64,000 nt of DNA from Agarophyton chilense (taxonomy: Eukaryota > Rhodophyta > Florideophyceae > Gracilariales > Gracilariaceae), in contig JARGXX010000036.1 of assembly GCA_030374765.1 (NCBI GenBank), positions 62,001 to 126,000 on the forward strand, read 5' to 3'. Each line of letters begins with the position of its first letter. Positions within the stretch are counted from its first letter, which is position 1. The translations under genes were made by a program, and so were the position numbers. The notes below the pieces were generated by a model that did not search any database, had not been told where the DNA came from, and worked only from the letters and a program-made list of their open reading frames with translations. This document shows, piece after piece, positions 46,137 to 57,800 of the stretch.

Positions 46137-47870
46137 AAACACGGGGGGCGCAAGAGGTACTTCAACGCCGTCGGACCGGCTCTCCGGATATTTATCCTCA
46201 TTACTAACTCCTCCCCTTATACAGAAGTCATCTGCTTCGCGACAGTACTCTACGTTTTAATGCTCTTCTATTCAATGCTTTGCAATTAGTAAGAGGGCCA
46301 GGTCTACCTTGTTGCGGGCATGCTTTGGGTTTGTGCCTTCTCGGGCTACATCCAACAATGCTGGTTACAAGACGCAGGAGACTGCTCTAGTCGGTCCATA
46401 CCGTTATTTCCATAAACCGTATCCAAGATCCCGGTCCGTACTCTTACCACAGCCATCCGTGGCTCCAATGCCGAACGCGACTTATGCTTCCTCTGAAGGT
46501 GTGATTCTAGCTCCTTCTCTTTATTCTCGACGGGGCTTTCCACATAGGGCCGATTTCTCTGATCGAGATCCACTCGATAACGTAAAACTATTCGCTCAAG
46601 CGCCCTGCTGTGATCCAGTTGCTATTTGCGATGGCTCTTTGACGTGTCAGTATATAAATGGTTTATACTTTCCAGTTGATTTTACGAAACACGTGATCTA
46701 CAGAAACGACGGGGCAAGCCATATCGCTTAACCTGGCAACGCCATCTCGCGATATTCCACGGAAACTCTACCTGAAACCTGTACTCTGTTTATCAAGCTG
46801 ATTTACCATTGTTTTCCACAATTCGTCACTACGATTAGCCTCCCGCAGAACTGAGATGTAGATATCTAGAAAGCCCGTACGAATGGCAAAGGTTACTTTT
46901 ACATCAAGACACTCATCGACGTCGATGTCGGTGTTTCGCGCGCCATACGAAGTATGCCTGATGCTGCTCTTTGCTATCCAAACCCTCATTTTCATGCCGT
47001 TTTCGGCTTTTCCAGAAAGTGTGATATTCCCAGTTGACAATATCCCCGTTACAAATGTTGTACTCGATCGCGATTGGGTTATTTGGTGCCGCATCAAATG
47101 ATTGAGATCAACCGCACTCAGTTTAATGCGCGCTTTGGGCGCTAAATCTTCAGACCGAACAATTTTGCGGAGTCCTTGTGGTTGAGCTCGGGAGCTCCCA
47201 GCTGAGATATCTTACATAGGATGCTTATGATAACTTTATAGTTTGGTATATGTCACTCACAGCGCGAAGATATGCGAGAGAACTCGATTTCTCCATTGTC
47301 CTGGGATCAGGTGCGAACTATTCCGTCTTTTTCCATCTCGTGGATTTGATAGACACCATCTAGTTGTCGAAAGTGCCAGACGAACAATCTGCTCGCGGAA
47401 CCCATGCGAGACACCACGAAAAATCTCCTTGGTTATCAGCAAGTGCTGGAGACTTCCTATGGTACGACTGCTGATCCCGCCAGTTGATTACCTCCGACCA
47501 TTGTATAGTTTTTCGGGAGAACCTAAGTGACATGCCACTGATCCAGTTCACTGAGTACGTGTGCGAGACCACTTCATCCGATAGGGGAGAAGAACCTTAG
47601 GAGGAAGCACCGGGAATAGAGGCTGAACTCGGTTTCGAGGACGAGACAGAGCCGCGAAGTAGGACGACTTCCGGCGATCGGCCCGAAGTGTCGGGAGTTT
47701 CTCCGGAGTATTTCTTTGAGTTTGCCTAACTACAGAGTACAGTGCCGGTCAAATATCCTAGCCTGGATCCGCTGACGCAGTTTCTCCCAGAATCGGGCTT
47801 TTCCGTGGACCAAGTCGAGAGTGATCGCACACAACGTCTTGACAATTTAGGTGGTCGCATGTCTATTTGA
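46137..47870 (+). pseudogene. Decayed homologue of the Gypsy-1 antisense ORF
   Basis: It matches aORF1 over its length. Near the start GGGGGGCGCAAGAGG aligns with the aORF1 start region. In 46309-46731 the residues DPLDNVKLFAQAPCCDPVAI, TKHVIYRNDGASHIA and QPSVAPMPNATYASSEGVI align almost one to one with aORF1. The end (47770-47870) has a PGSGFSVDQVE-like counterpart of its FPVDQVEGDR. Many stops and shifts break it. It shows that the antisense gene belongs to the family and is not unique to one copy. Confidence 0.75.
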
Positions 47871-48139
47871 TAATTCTTAAATCCGCTCCTACTCCATACC
47901 CTTGCAGTGATGTCTTTTTTACCAGTAAATTTTTTTGCAACTTCCTGTCTACATGTTTCCTTATTTTCTTTTAATCTTCTTTCTTTCTCGAGTTCGAGCT
48001 TTTACTACATTTGTAACCCGTACTTAGAAATGCGGTTTTCCCATAAGTCAGACTAACAAGGAGTCGAGCTCACTAGGGATTATTAATCGCACGCGACCAT
48101 GACATCGCAAGAGGTACGAAAGAGGTATATGAGCTCTAG

Positions 48140-48335
48140 TTCTCTATGCATCCGCTTTAGGAGGAAATCCATACCAACTGATTCGATACAGTAATTGTCT
48201 GGTGTCCTCATGCTCGCCATTTTCACATATTCGATCCATATCATACTCCTGGAAATTTCGTAATGTTTCCGCTGTTGAGACGAGACTTCTAATAACAAGA
48301 TTGAAACACCATGGAGTTGAATTAAGCATCTCTTT
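48140..48335 (-). pseudogene. Decayed Gypsy-1-family chromodomain
   Basis: The residues RICENGEHEDTRQLLYRISW followed by YGFPPKADA closely match the Gypsy-1 chromodomain (RICEHGEHEDTRELLYRVRW). Flanking pol sequence to about 48560 also matches at the DNA level. Confidence 0.8.
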
Positions 48336-48619
48336 GATAGCATTTTAAGCGCCGCTAAGCGTTTGCTCATCGATTTAACAGTCGTTGTGTCCGCGGAGGC
48401 TTTGTACTAACTCCTGGACAACTCTTCTCGCGTAAAGATCTGTCTTGTTTTCCAGGTTCAATAGAAGTATTCTTCTTTCTACGTTTCCGTTTAATTCGTG
48501 GATGCAATCGCTTCGGTCTATCTGATTCTGATCGCTTTTGGGTGCGACCAGCGGAACTACGCGTGTCTAGTTGTAACCATAATTATGTCTGTCTTCGTTA
48601 GAATGAAGTGGGGAGAAGT

Positions 48620-49414
48620 GGCGTTTTCTTTGTGCAATAGACTGCACTTTTCAAATTATCTGAGAGTTTCCAGCACAAAAGGATCCTTTAATTAGTTTTG
48701 GAGACCTATATAGAGCTGAATAAATTTACGGGCTGCTAATCACGCACTTTAATACATTAAATTACTTCTATATTAATAATTAGTGAACCAAAAGGTATAG
48801 GTCAACATTAATACATAGATGTGAAAACTTTGGTGCTATATCACCCGAAAATATGCATCCATTTGATCCCAAGAACACATAGATGGTAACCTCAAAATTA
48901 AAAGATCCTTCCACAATACTACAGCGATGAAGTAAGAGACGCTTCTACGTAATTTGAGAATTTTTTGTCAGAATAACACTGTACACACCAGCTACTAGAA
49001 AAGAGAGATGCAGATAAATCAAAAGTAATGATAAAGTGGTTCAAAATCTTTCTCTGAAAAGTTTTTTTCAAGTGTTTCTCAAACTTGTAAATGTTTTATT
49101 TATGATTTTTTATTGATTGAGTTGCAATCTTGAAAAAAGTTGTATCAAAACCACCAGGCTGATATAAATTTCGGAATTATGTCCTTTTTGCGAGCGGCAC
49201 CGCAAATCTGTTTCGCACTTGTCAAAATATAGGAAGTAAGCAAGTTTGTCGTCACCTACGTATACTTTGCCGAGTAGAAGCCACGCCGACGATCGGAGCA
49301 GTTTATCAACCGCTCCCCCGCACCAGGCCTTGCAATTAATAATACCTCGCGGTCTTCTTCTCTATTTGACTACACGGTTACCTGAAACATATTATACCTA
49401 CAGCTACGGGCAGA
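48620..49414. other. AT-rich, nothing recognised
   Basis: No frame of note, repeat or RNA gene is visible in this stretch. Confidence 0.4.
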
Positions 49415-49812
49415 CTACGCACGCTTCATATAAGATCCATCGCCACCACTTGAAACCCTACGCTTTTTACCTGTTAACAATGTGAAATATTTGTTAACGC
49501 CAAGGCTTCCACCAGCATTTCCCGGTATATATCGAGATAAAAACTGTCCTACGTTCTTATCCACCTCTTCATAATTTAGATTATAAACACAGTAGGTAAG
49601 AAACGTGCGACGCCCCGCCGCGGACAATTCGTTAGTCTTCGTATTTTTGTCAGAGAAGTCCAGAAATGGCAACTCTCCGTTATTACCGGAAACATCGTAT
49701 TTGGAAAAAGTTGCTGTCCAACAGCTCTTATTCTCTCTCCACACTGTACTCAACTTCTGACCACTTCTCTTGACTCTCGGCGGCAAACTAGCATCCACAT
49801 TTTCCACCAGCT
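49415..49812 (-). CDS. Unknown open frame adjoining a solo LTR
   Basis: About 130 codons are open on the minus strand, entering from the solo LTR at 49813 and ending at 49415. The content is hydrophilic with a Gly/Lys-rich end (GKKRRVSSGGDG). It may be the downstream part of the frame at 50316-51060, cut by the LTR insertion. I do not recognise it. Confidence 0.3.
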
Positions 49813-50259
49813 TGTAACGCAATAACGGGTTAAGTCAACATACGGGTCTCGACTGGTGGTAGCGTGGTAGAGCGGGTCCTAAGGTTCGAATCCTTGACGG
49901 CGGCACTCCCAGAGTGCTTGGTGCAATGGGCTGGCGTTTACTGTGTAGCCCTACAGGTTAGAGCTACGGAAACGATGGCCTGAAGACCAAAGGGTGCAAC
50001 TAATATACCAAAGAGGGTTCTTTAGTACCCTAACGGTGCCTACCGTACTCTAAGATAGAAGCGTCACTCGAGCCAAGTAAATAGTATTGGCGAGGCGCTG
50101 AGATCTCCCTGGCACTGTAGTGTTAATCTATTACACTAATTAAAAAAAACTAATAATCTACATGAGTCCACCTGAGGTCGAACCGTACACGTGTCACCGG
50201 CAAGATCCTTCAGGTCCCGGCGGCTTACCGGGCTCAACCGGTATTATCGCTTCTTCACA
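49813..50259 (-). repeat. Solo LTR of the Gypsy-3 family
   Basis: This is a full-length 447-bp copy of the Gypsy-3 LTR in the opposite orientation with no internal region, the usual product of LTR-LTR recombination. The flanks CAGCT (49808-49812) and CGGCT (50260-50264) match at four of five positions as a target duplication. Confidence 0.88.
49857..49896 (+). ncRNA. tRNA-like A/B-box module inside the Gypsy-3-family LTR
   Basis: TGGTAGCGTGG (49857-49867) resembles a tRNA A box. GGTTCGAATCC (49883-49893) is a perfect B box set in a 5-bp T-arm, TAAGG-TTCGAAT-CCTTG (49880-49896). There is no anticodon arm. The same module is in both Gypsy-3 LTRs at 52422-52461 and 62227-62266, always antisense to the element. 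It may be a Pol III promoter or a captured tRNA fragment. Confidence 0.5.
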
Positions 50260-50315
50260 CGGCTCAGGAAACGTATCAAACGGACAAAAGGTCGTATCGT
50301 TGAAACGAATAGCGA

Positions 50316-51060
50316 TTAGTTCCCATAGGTCTGCCTTTCGCACTTCCGCATCTGCTGAGCTCTCGAAAGCGTGGCACTAAGGGATCGAACATGTAGTTTG
50401 GTTTGATCATCATCACGAATGAGGAGAAGAAGTCGGGCAAATTCATCTTCAGAAAAGACTGAAACAGATTTCTTTGACTTCGAAACGGTTTTAGAGCTTC
50501 CTGTTTCACCTCCAATTCGATTAGGGGACTCTACAACTTGCGTGACAGTAGTGCATATGTCGTTGAAATTCAATTTTCTTCGAAAAGACTTTCTTTCGGA
50601 TTCGCTTGAAAACGTAATCAAAAACTTCTCAACCGGTGGTGCCTGAGCTTTTGGAACTTCTTTCTTGACGTTCAAATGACTTCCTACATCCTTTGGGTCC
50701 AACCGACGCATCAGGGAGCATGGAAAAACATTCTTGGACAGTTCTGTGTACACATGGAGCATCATTTGCGCTCGTTAAACATCCTTACTACCACACGGTG
50801 GGCAGCGAACGTCCTTGAGAAGCTGTTGAAGATCTCGACTGCATCTGGTCATAATGAAGTCGTACACAAATTCAAGCTCATCCTGAATTGAATTTATCTG
50901 CAGCGTTTGAGAAGAACTTTTAGTCGGAGACAAGATCGTCTTTGTAGCAGTTTCGCCATTATTCTCTGCGTTTGTGGAAAGATCTCCAGAAAGCTGCAAG
51001 TTGCAGTGCTCTTCATGCTCAGCATGGTCAATTTCGTCATCAGTGTTGATCGCAAGGCCG
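50316..51060 (-). pseudogene. Unknown protein frame with one stop
   Basis: Two open stretches (50999-50775 and 50765-50316) share one frame with a single TAA between them, about 245 codons from 51050. It is hydrophilic, with an acidic start (DDEIDHAEHEEH) and a Lys/Ser-rich middle (SKTVSKSKKSVSVFSEDEF). The solo LTR lies 56 bases past its stop. It may be a disrupted host gene or a transposon remnant. I do not recognise it. Confidence 0.35.
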
Positions 51061-51379
51061 CACAGAAATGAACGTTGGTTTCAAGGAGCAGGAATGTTCG
51101 GTACGGAATATAAGCTCACCAGAAGCAGGTCTAAAACAGAGAGATGGAAGATGTCCAACAGCTGTATATTTGAAGTACAAGTTGCGTCTCGGCGGGGAAC
51201 GCAGGGGAAAATGACAGTACGAGTGCATTTTTTCTGCGAACCAGAACAAGCCAGGGATATGGTGCCCTTCTGGAAGCAAACCGGCGCGGCTCTTTCCGCT
51301 ATGTGGAGCTTCCACAGTAAATGTTGTAGATCTGTTGTCTTTTCATGTATTCGAGAGTCAATTCATGTTTAAATCTAGG

Positions 51380-52058
51380 GTACTTGGATTTTTTCAAAAT
51401 TCAACTTACGGCTACTCTCTCGCGCGAGTAGTCCGGTCACAATAGACTTTAGCCGTGTTCATAATGGTATAAATCGAAGATTGCTCACCTCCTTGATTTT
51501 GTACTGGCACCCTGAGGATGTGGAGTTCGCCAAGAAGGCCCCTCGCTCAAATGATCTCTTCGAGCATTCGCAGCAGAGATGTACTCAGCTTCGCAGGTTG
51601 ACAGACTAATGGTGTATTGCAGAGCTCTTCACCAGTAGATAGAGTTGTCGTTCTGGAAGAGCAGCATATCAGAGACGTAGCACCGGTTTTCTGGGTTGTG
51701 CGCAAAGTCTGCGTCCGTTTAGAATTCGAGGCGTCTGGAATGACCGTAGCGGAAGAAGAGACCATGGCTTCTGATACTGTGTAGGTAGCGGACGACTTCT
51801 TTAAGCATGATCCAGTGATTCCGAGTGGGATGGCGTTGTGTGCGAGCCAAGAAGCCGGTGATGAAATCAATGTCAAAATTGGTGCAGTCGGCGTTGTATC
51901 GAAGGGTGCCAAGTGTTTCTTGGTACTGTTGGCGAAGATACAAAGAGGCTTTGGATAAGGCGAGAGAATTTTGGGGCTAGAAACGGTGGGTGTAGTTGTT
52001 TCGAACACGGTTGGAATGTGTGAGTCGAAGGCGATGCAATAGTTTGTCAATGAGGTGG
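51380..52058 (-). pseudogene. Ty1/copia Pol, 3' part (RT end and RNase H)
   Basis: This continues the copia reverse transcriptase broken at 62316. QETLGTLRYNADCTNFDIDF matches the conserved copia segment after the RT, then HPTRNHWIMLKEVVRYL. RNase H follows with TDADFAHNPENR and SLSTCEAEYISAA (51700-51560). It carries several stops (TAA 51718, TGA near 51640 and others towards 51400). I could not identify the copia 3' LTR. Confidence 0.8.
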
Positions 52059-52063
52059 TTCTG

Positions 52064-52505
52064 TATGAAGAAGCGATAATAACGGTTGAGCCCGGTAAGC
52101 CGTCGGGCCCTGAAGGATCTTGCAGGTGACACGTGTACGGGTCGACCTCAGGTGGACTCATGTAGATTATTAATTTAATTAGTGTAATAGATTAACACTA
52201 CAGTGCCAGGGAGATCTCAGCGCCTCGTCAGTACTGTTTACTTGGCTCAAGTGATGCTTCTCCCTTAGAGTACGGTAGGCACCGTTAGGATACTAAATAA
52301 CCCCCTTTGGTATATTAGTTCCACCCTTTGGTCTTCAAACCATCGTCTCCGTAGCTCCAACCTGTAGGACTACGCGGTAAACGCCAGCCCACTGCACCAA
52401 GTACTCTGGGATTGACGCCGTCAAGGATTTGAACCTTAGGACCTGCTCTACCACGCTACCACCGGTCGAGACCCGTACGCTGACTTAACCCGCCATTGCG
52501 TTACA
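52064..52505 (+). repeat. Gypsy-3 5' LTR
   Basis: It matches the 3' LTR and the solo LTR. It ends GTTACA and begins TATGAAGAAG, where the other copies have TGTGAAG. It contains the antisense tRNA-like module at 52422-52461. Confidence 0.92.
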
Positions 52506-52508
52506 TTT

Positions 52509-52524
52509 CGGTCTCCCGACTTAG
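52509..52524 (+). promoter_or_regulatory. Gypsy-3 primer-binding site
   Basis: CGGTCTCCCGACTTAG begins three bases after the LTR and differs from the Gypsy-1 site only in the first base. Both elements therefore probably used the same tRNA primer. Confidence 0.65.
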
Positions 52525-52539
52525 GAACCTTTGGAATAA

Positions 52540-54846
52540 TTGAACGGACCACTGGAACGAAGAAATATCCGGGTTCTTACCTTTGGTTTAATTCCCCAAC
52601 GGACCAGAAGTACAGAAGCAAACGCCATTATGGATGCAGGAAACGCACCCAACCGACCGAACCATAGGACTCATACGGCAGGACGAAGTGTAACTACAAC
52701 GCCGGCGATGTCGCCTGACCCTCAGGTTCATACCGCTAGTGACTGCAGTAGCACAAGGAGCCAGCCGCAAGAAGTACTGACCCCACTGGATAACTCTGAA
52801 AGAATTCGCCGAAAACCCACGGTGGCAGCGCGTTTACGAGTCCGCTCACCAAGTCCACCTCTAGGCCAGGGACACCTTAAGGAGAAAACCCCCAAGACCG
52901 AAGGAATTCAAGAAAACTTACCCGCAGGTCTTGCTGACCTTCTCTGGCCCCGTCTCCGTGAGCTCTGCTCAACCCACGTGGATTCCATTATAAACGTGCG
53001 ACTCGCTACGGCGATCGTTGACCATTCGGATTACCGCATCGCGCGAATCGTCCCTAAGGTATTGGAGTATGACTTATTCATAGACTCCCTCCTACAGGCC
53101 GTTCGAGAAGCTGTCACACGCCAGGCAGGCAATTTGGTCCCTAGGACTATCCCACCACAAAGTAACCATCCGGCCTCCATATGGCAGCCCCCTACCGAAC
53201 TCCCAGGAGCGGCGGAACTATTCGCCCCTCGACGGGAATACCATCAGGATAACCCCATGGTGCGCCAATCTATAAGCAGATGAGAAGCTCCGCGTGTAGA
53301 TGAGACACAGGTTGCCCATCAAATGAATCCAAGGGCGGGACAACCCAGATGCAGAAGAGAAGCTCGGCGTCTAGAAGGGAGACCGCTGGCCCCACCCGAC
53401 AGATGATACGAGGTACAGCGACCTTAGGGCTCCCTCGGATCTGATAGATGGATTTATCCTTTAGATCCCTCCTCCGCTGGAAAGAAGAAAAGAAGTAACC
53501 GCAAGAGATAGAAGCAAAGAACGATTAAGAGAAGAGACCATTGGGACATGAATGATTCTGACTCGACCTCAACCGAAACGACTGACTCGCAAGTGGATGA
53601 GGTTGCCGTTCGAGGCCTCCCACAACTGAAAACCACAAACAAACTATTCCTTAAGGTTCTACACTATCGGAATCACCGGCTGGCCGACATGTCTGCAATA
53701 TATTCTGGTTCGATGGCTCGTAGAATCGCCAAATGGGCCAGACGGATGGAACTAACCATTACGGACAAGTTCTCGTGTTCCGATCCCATTGCTGTTCTTA
53801 GGTTTCTCAGTTTGTTCCGTACGGCCTGCGATCAGAACTGTGCCCAGGAGGGTGCCACTCTGTACCTCTCCCAATTCTTCCTTACAGGACAGGCGCGTGA
53901 CCGAGTGGTTTCGAAGATATCTGGCACAACTGACCTCTTGATTTCTCAAGAACGTAAGCTCCTCAGGTCATACGCTCAGGTTGTTCATTACCTCTTGGAA
54001 ACTTACGCCACGGATGATGTTATAATGGATGCCCACCAGGAAGTAATATCCTTTAGGCAGAGCTCCAAAATGACCGAATCGGCTTTTGCAGAAGATCTAT
54101 GGAAGAAGGCTCACCGATGTGGAAACGTGTTCTCCGAAGAACGGCTTAAACGACACTTCATCAAGGGGTTGCTCCCTGCCATTCAGACAAATGTGCGCAA
54201 TTACCACACGGAAAACCCGCAATACTCCTTCCAAAGGGTCGTTACCTACGCCAAAGATTATGGTAAAATCTACAGAACCTCCATGTGCAACGCTGATATA
54301 AGCAGGGGAAATGCAACTCCAATGCGTAAACCCAACCAAGCCCATTTGGTTAGCTCCACGGAGTCAGACATGGATGCTTCACTCCATTACGCCGATTCGG
54401 GAGACGTCTTTGCGGTCAATTTCAGTGCTCCTCCGTCCCGGCCCCCATCTTACACCTCCCAGGGAGCTACAGCGACCACTGGACCACCCAAATCTAAGTA
54501 TTTTCCCTTTCCGCCCCGCAAGGACGTTTTTATTCGCTCCCGAGGTCCCTGCTTCCTCTGCCTTTCACTGACCCAACCTTGTGACTGTGCGAGGCATCTT
54601 CCTGAGAACGCACGAAAAACCCTCCTAGCCCTAAGGCAAGAGAATAAACGGGTGCGGAGATCCGAAGGAATGCATAACAGGGCACAGCAACGAACCAAAG
54701 GGACCCCTAGAAGCTCACGCTATGCCACGCGTCCGGACACTCCGATCAAAGCCCCACAGGTCCACGTCATTGTAGATCCTAGGGACGAACCCGTGGAAGA
54801 ACCCTATCTTCAGGAAAAAACGGAAACGCCATCGGAAAACTCCTAG
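52540..54846 (+). pseudogene. Gypsy-3 Gag, four in-frame stops
   Basis: One frame of about 768 codons is interrupted by stops at 53281, 53407, 53428 and 53506, with no shift. The N-terminal third is Thr/Ser/Pro-rich and basic. The middle (53680-54290) is the capsid-like region (SQFFLTGQARDRVVSKISG, RLKRHFIKGLLPAIQTNV) and is also found decayed at 31760-32080 and 37561-37760. The C-terminus has a Cys-rich motif (CFLCLSLTQPCDCARH, near 54550) in place of a standard zinc knuckle, which is unusual. The ORF opens without an ATG at 52540. The downstream part from the ATG at 53548 is uninterrupted. Confidence 0.82.
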
Positions 54847-54896
54847 AGGGACGACTCGAGGCAACTCCTTAATCTTTAAGCCCCTGCCTCATCCAA

Positions 54897-57800
54897 TTGG
54901 ACGGTCATGAGCCAAAGAGCTTCTCATCTCCCAATACAAGCCACCCACAATGGACCACTCAGGATGAACCACAATTGGAACACAGTAACGACCCTGTCTG
55001 TATCCTCAGGAAAGAGAACTATCATGTTCGAGTAACCGTAGGACTTCGTTCCAACAACTCTCGAGTGACCAAAGCTGTATTGGACACAGGCGCTGTTCCC
55101 AAAATGGTTCATCTTAAGCTGCTCCCACTGGGTTGGCAAGATTTCATTCAGGCAAGGAAGACCCCAAGAATTACCGATGCGTCTCGTAGACCAATGGACA
55201 TTAAATGGATAAAACCACTTTACCTCCAGGCACGACAATTCAAAGTCCGCTCCTTGTACGTCCTAACTTAGGCACTGAAGCAATCCTAGGGACCTTCTTT
55301 ATTGACCGATATATTAGGGCCATTCATCCAGGCCTTAGGAAAGTCGCGTTTTACCGCGCACCTTCCATCTCCATAACTGGTTCACCCCGAGGGCCAGAAG
55401 CGAACCACAAACGAGCGGTTGTCTCAGAAAACACGAAGTCTAATATGGTTTGCCTGTCAAAGTCCATAACGATACCCCCGATGACCCAAATCTCTGTATC
55501 GATCCATTCCCAGTCTTCATATCTCGTAATGATTCAGAACCCCCCGAAAACGGTTCTGAAGCACCTTACCTTGATGACCAATGGAGTAATGGACATCCAC
55601 CCCAACAGGTCCTTTTTGGTCACAATCAGCAACTTCCGAGATAAACCCGTCCGGTCACCTAAAGTGACAGTGATTGGTATCACTCTACCCGCGCCCGTGG
55701 TCATTATGGAGGCCCAAATGGATAATCTTGCGACGCCAACTCCCGACTAGGACGTCGACTCTTGGGAAGAGACGGCCGCCATCGGCGAAGAATTTGAATC
55801 CTATAGGCCCCAGGTACTTGATCTCCTCAAGGAAACACAGGCCATGTGGTCAAGTAAATTGGGCACAATCAGAGCCACTACACACCGTATTGACCTTCAG
55901 GATGATGCTAGACCACAGCTTCAGCACCCATACCGCACCGGCCTTAAAGGTAGGGAAATTGTTGCCGACTAGATGGAAAAGATGCGCAAAGCTCAAGTCA
56001 TAGAGCCGGTGCCTCCAAAACAGTCTGAATGGGCAATTCCCCTTACCCTCGTGGCGAAGAAAGATGGCTCCGTCAGGTTCTGTGTCGACTACAGGAAGCT
56101 GAACGCAGTAACCAAGAGGGACTCATACCCGATACCCCGCAAGGACGACTGTCTGGATTCCTTAGGCGAATCTATCGTATTTACCACACTGGACGCTAAC
56201 TCTGGATACTGGCAAATCCCTTTGGCCGAAGACGCGAGAGCGCTTACAACCTTTACAACCCATGTAGATCCGTTCAGATTTACTCGCATGCCCTTTGCTT
56301 TGAAGAATGCACCAGCCACTTTCAAACGGGTAATGGACATTATACTGTCCAGAGTCATATGAAAGTTCGCCCTGGTCTATTTGGATGAAGTTATAATCTT
56401 CTCACGGACCGTAAAAGAGCACTTTCGCCACGTGACGAAGATGCTAACAATCCTACTGGACGCTGGAGAAACACTGAAGCTCCGCAAATGCGCTTTCTTC
56501 CAGGCCTCAGTGGACTATCTCGGTCACGTCGTCCTTCCAGGAAAGCGAAAGGTGGCCACACGGACAACGAATGCGATTCGCCAGGCTAAGCCTCCTAGGA
56601 CCCATACAGAACTACAATCCTTCGTGGGCTTTTGCAATGTTTACCTACGGTTCGTCGAAAGGGTTGCCAAGATCTCGGCCCCTCTAAACGCGAAGCTGAA
56701 GAAGGGAACACCTTCGGAGTTCGAAGCCCTTACAGACGACCAGTACGATGCATTTCAGACCCTAAAGGAGAAATTGCTGAATCCACCCATATTGGCCTTA
56801 CCAAAGCCCAATAGATCTTCCGTCCTGGACACAGATGCCTCTGATGTCCAAGTGGGTTGTGAACTGCTTCAGGAACAGGAGTCACCGAAGGACTATCGAC
56901 CTATTGGCTACTGGAGCAGAACGCTCACCAGCGCGGGGCGAAACTACAGTACGACCGAAAATGAATGTATAGCCATCGTATGGTCCGTATTGACACTCCG
57001 TCCGTACCTCGAGGGAACCAGGTTTACCATTAGGACAGACCATGATTCACTCCGCTGGTTACTCAATATGGCCGATGCTTCGAGTCGCCTGGCTAGGTGG
57101 CACTTCAGACTGTCAGAATAAGACTGCTAGATATCCTCTAGGCCAGGCATCAAGCACCGGGCAGCAGATGCTCTACCGCGAGTCATAACCGACGGATCTG
57201 ATGACACTCCATTGGACGACCTAATTCCTACCCCCTTTACGGACGATTTACCTCAGGGCTATACGGAAACAGATAACCTTTTGGGTAAGGTGCAATCGGA
57301 GGATCCTGAGGTAAATGAGAAATAAGTATACCTATTGGACTGGAAAACAGTACCGCCCGATTCGGTACCACCTCAGGTTCACGCGATAGCCTTGGAGGAA
57401 AAAGAACTCCTCCCTATAACTATTGAGGAACTCCTACAGGCGCAGATCGAAGACGAATACTGCAAGGAAACAGCCCAATTGGTAGGAACCCCAGGATGCC
57501 TGTTCGACTATGACCGATTTGGACTACTATGTCGCCGCTTTCCGCTGGATGGCGCACTCCAACGGGTAATGCCAACTTCGCTAAGGGCGCGAGTCCTATA
57601 CCTCGCCCATTCCTCCCGCTTGGTTGGTCATACTGGAGGCCGACGAATGTACCAGACCCTAAAGATGTTCTTGTACTGGTCACTCATGGCGCAGGACCTA
57701 TGGCAAACCGCATGGAACTGTGCATCGTGCGCACAGATCCGAGCGTCTCGCACCAACCATCAGGCAAAATTGAAGCTCTTCCCCGCCTCAGGTCCGATAG

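Larger units (their letters stand above)
45950..48620 (-). mobile_element. Decayed Gypsy-1-family copy, inverted, 3' half only
   Basis: The order read on the minus strand is pol C-terminus and chromodomain (near 48560-48140), an AT-rich spacer (48100-47880), the antisense frame region (47870-46137) and an LTR fragment (from about 46110 leftward). This matches the Gypsy-1 3' half in inverted orientation. The LTR part is recognisable from CGCGATTTCGC and neighbouring blocks. No intact frame remains and the outer limits are uncertain. Confidence 0.75.

Noticed and set aside
49857-49896. Functional tRNA gene
   Set aside because: The T-arm and B box are good, but there is no anticodon arm and no matching acceptor stem. 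The sequence is repeated in LTRs.
51547-52161. 204-codon minus-strand gene
   Set aside because: It begins inside the Gypsy-3 LTR and crosses into copia sequence in a frame other than the copia RT and RNase H, so it is an accidental fusion.
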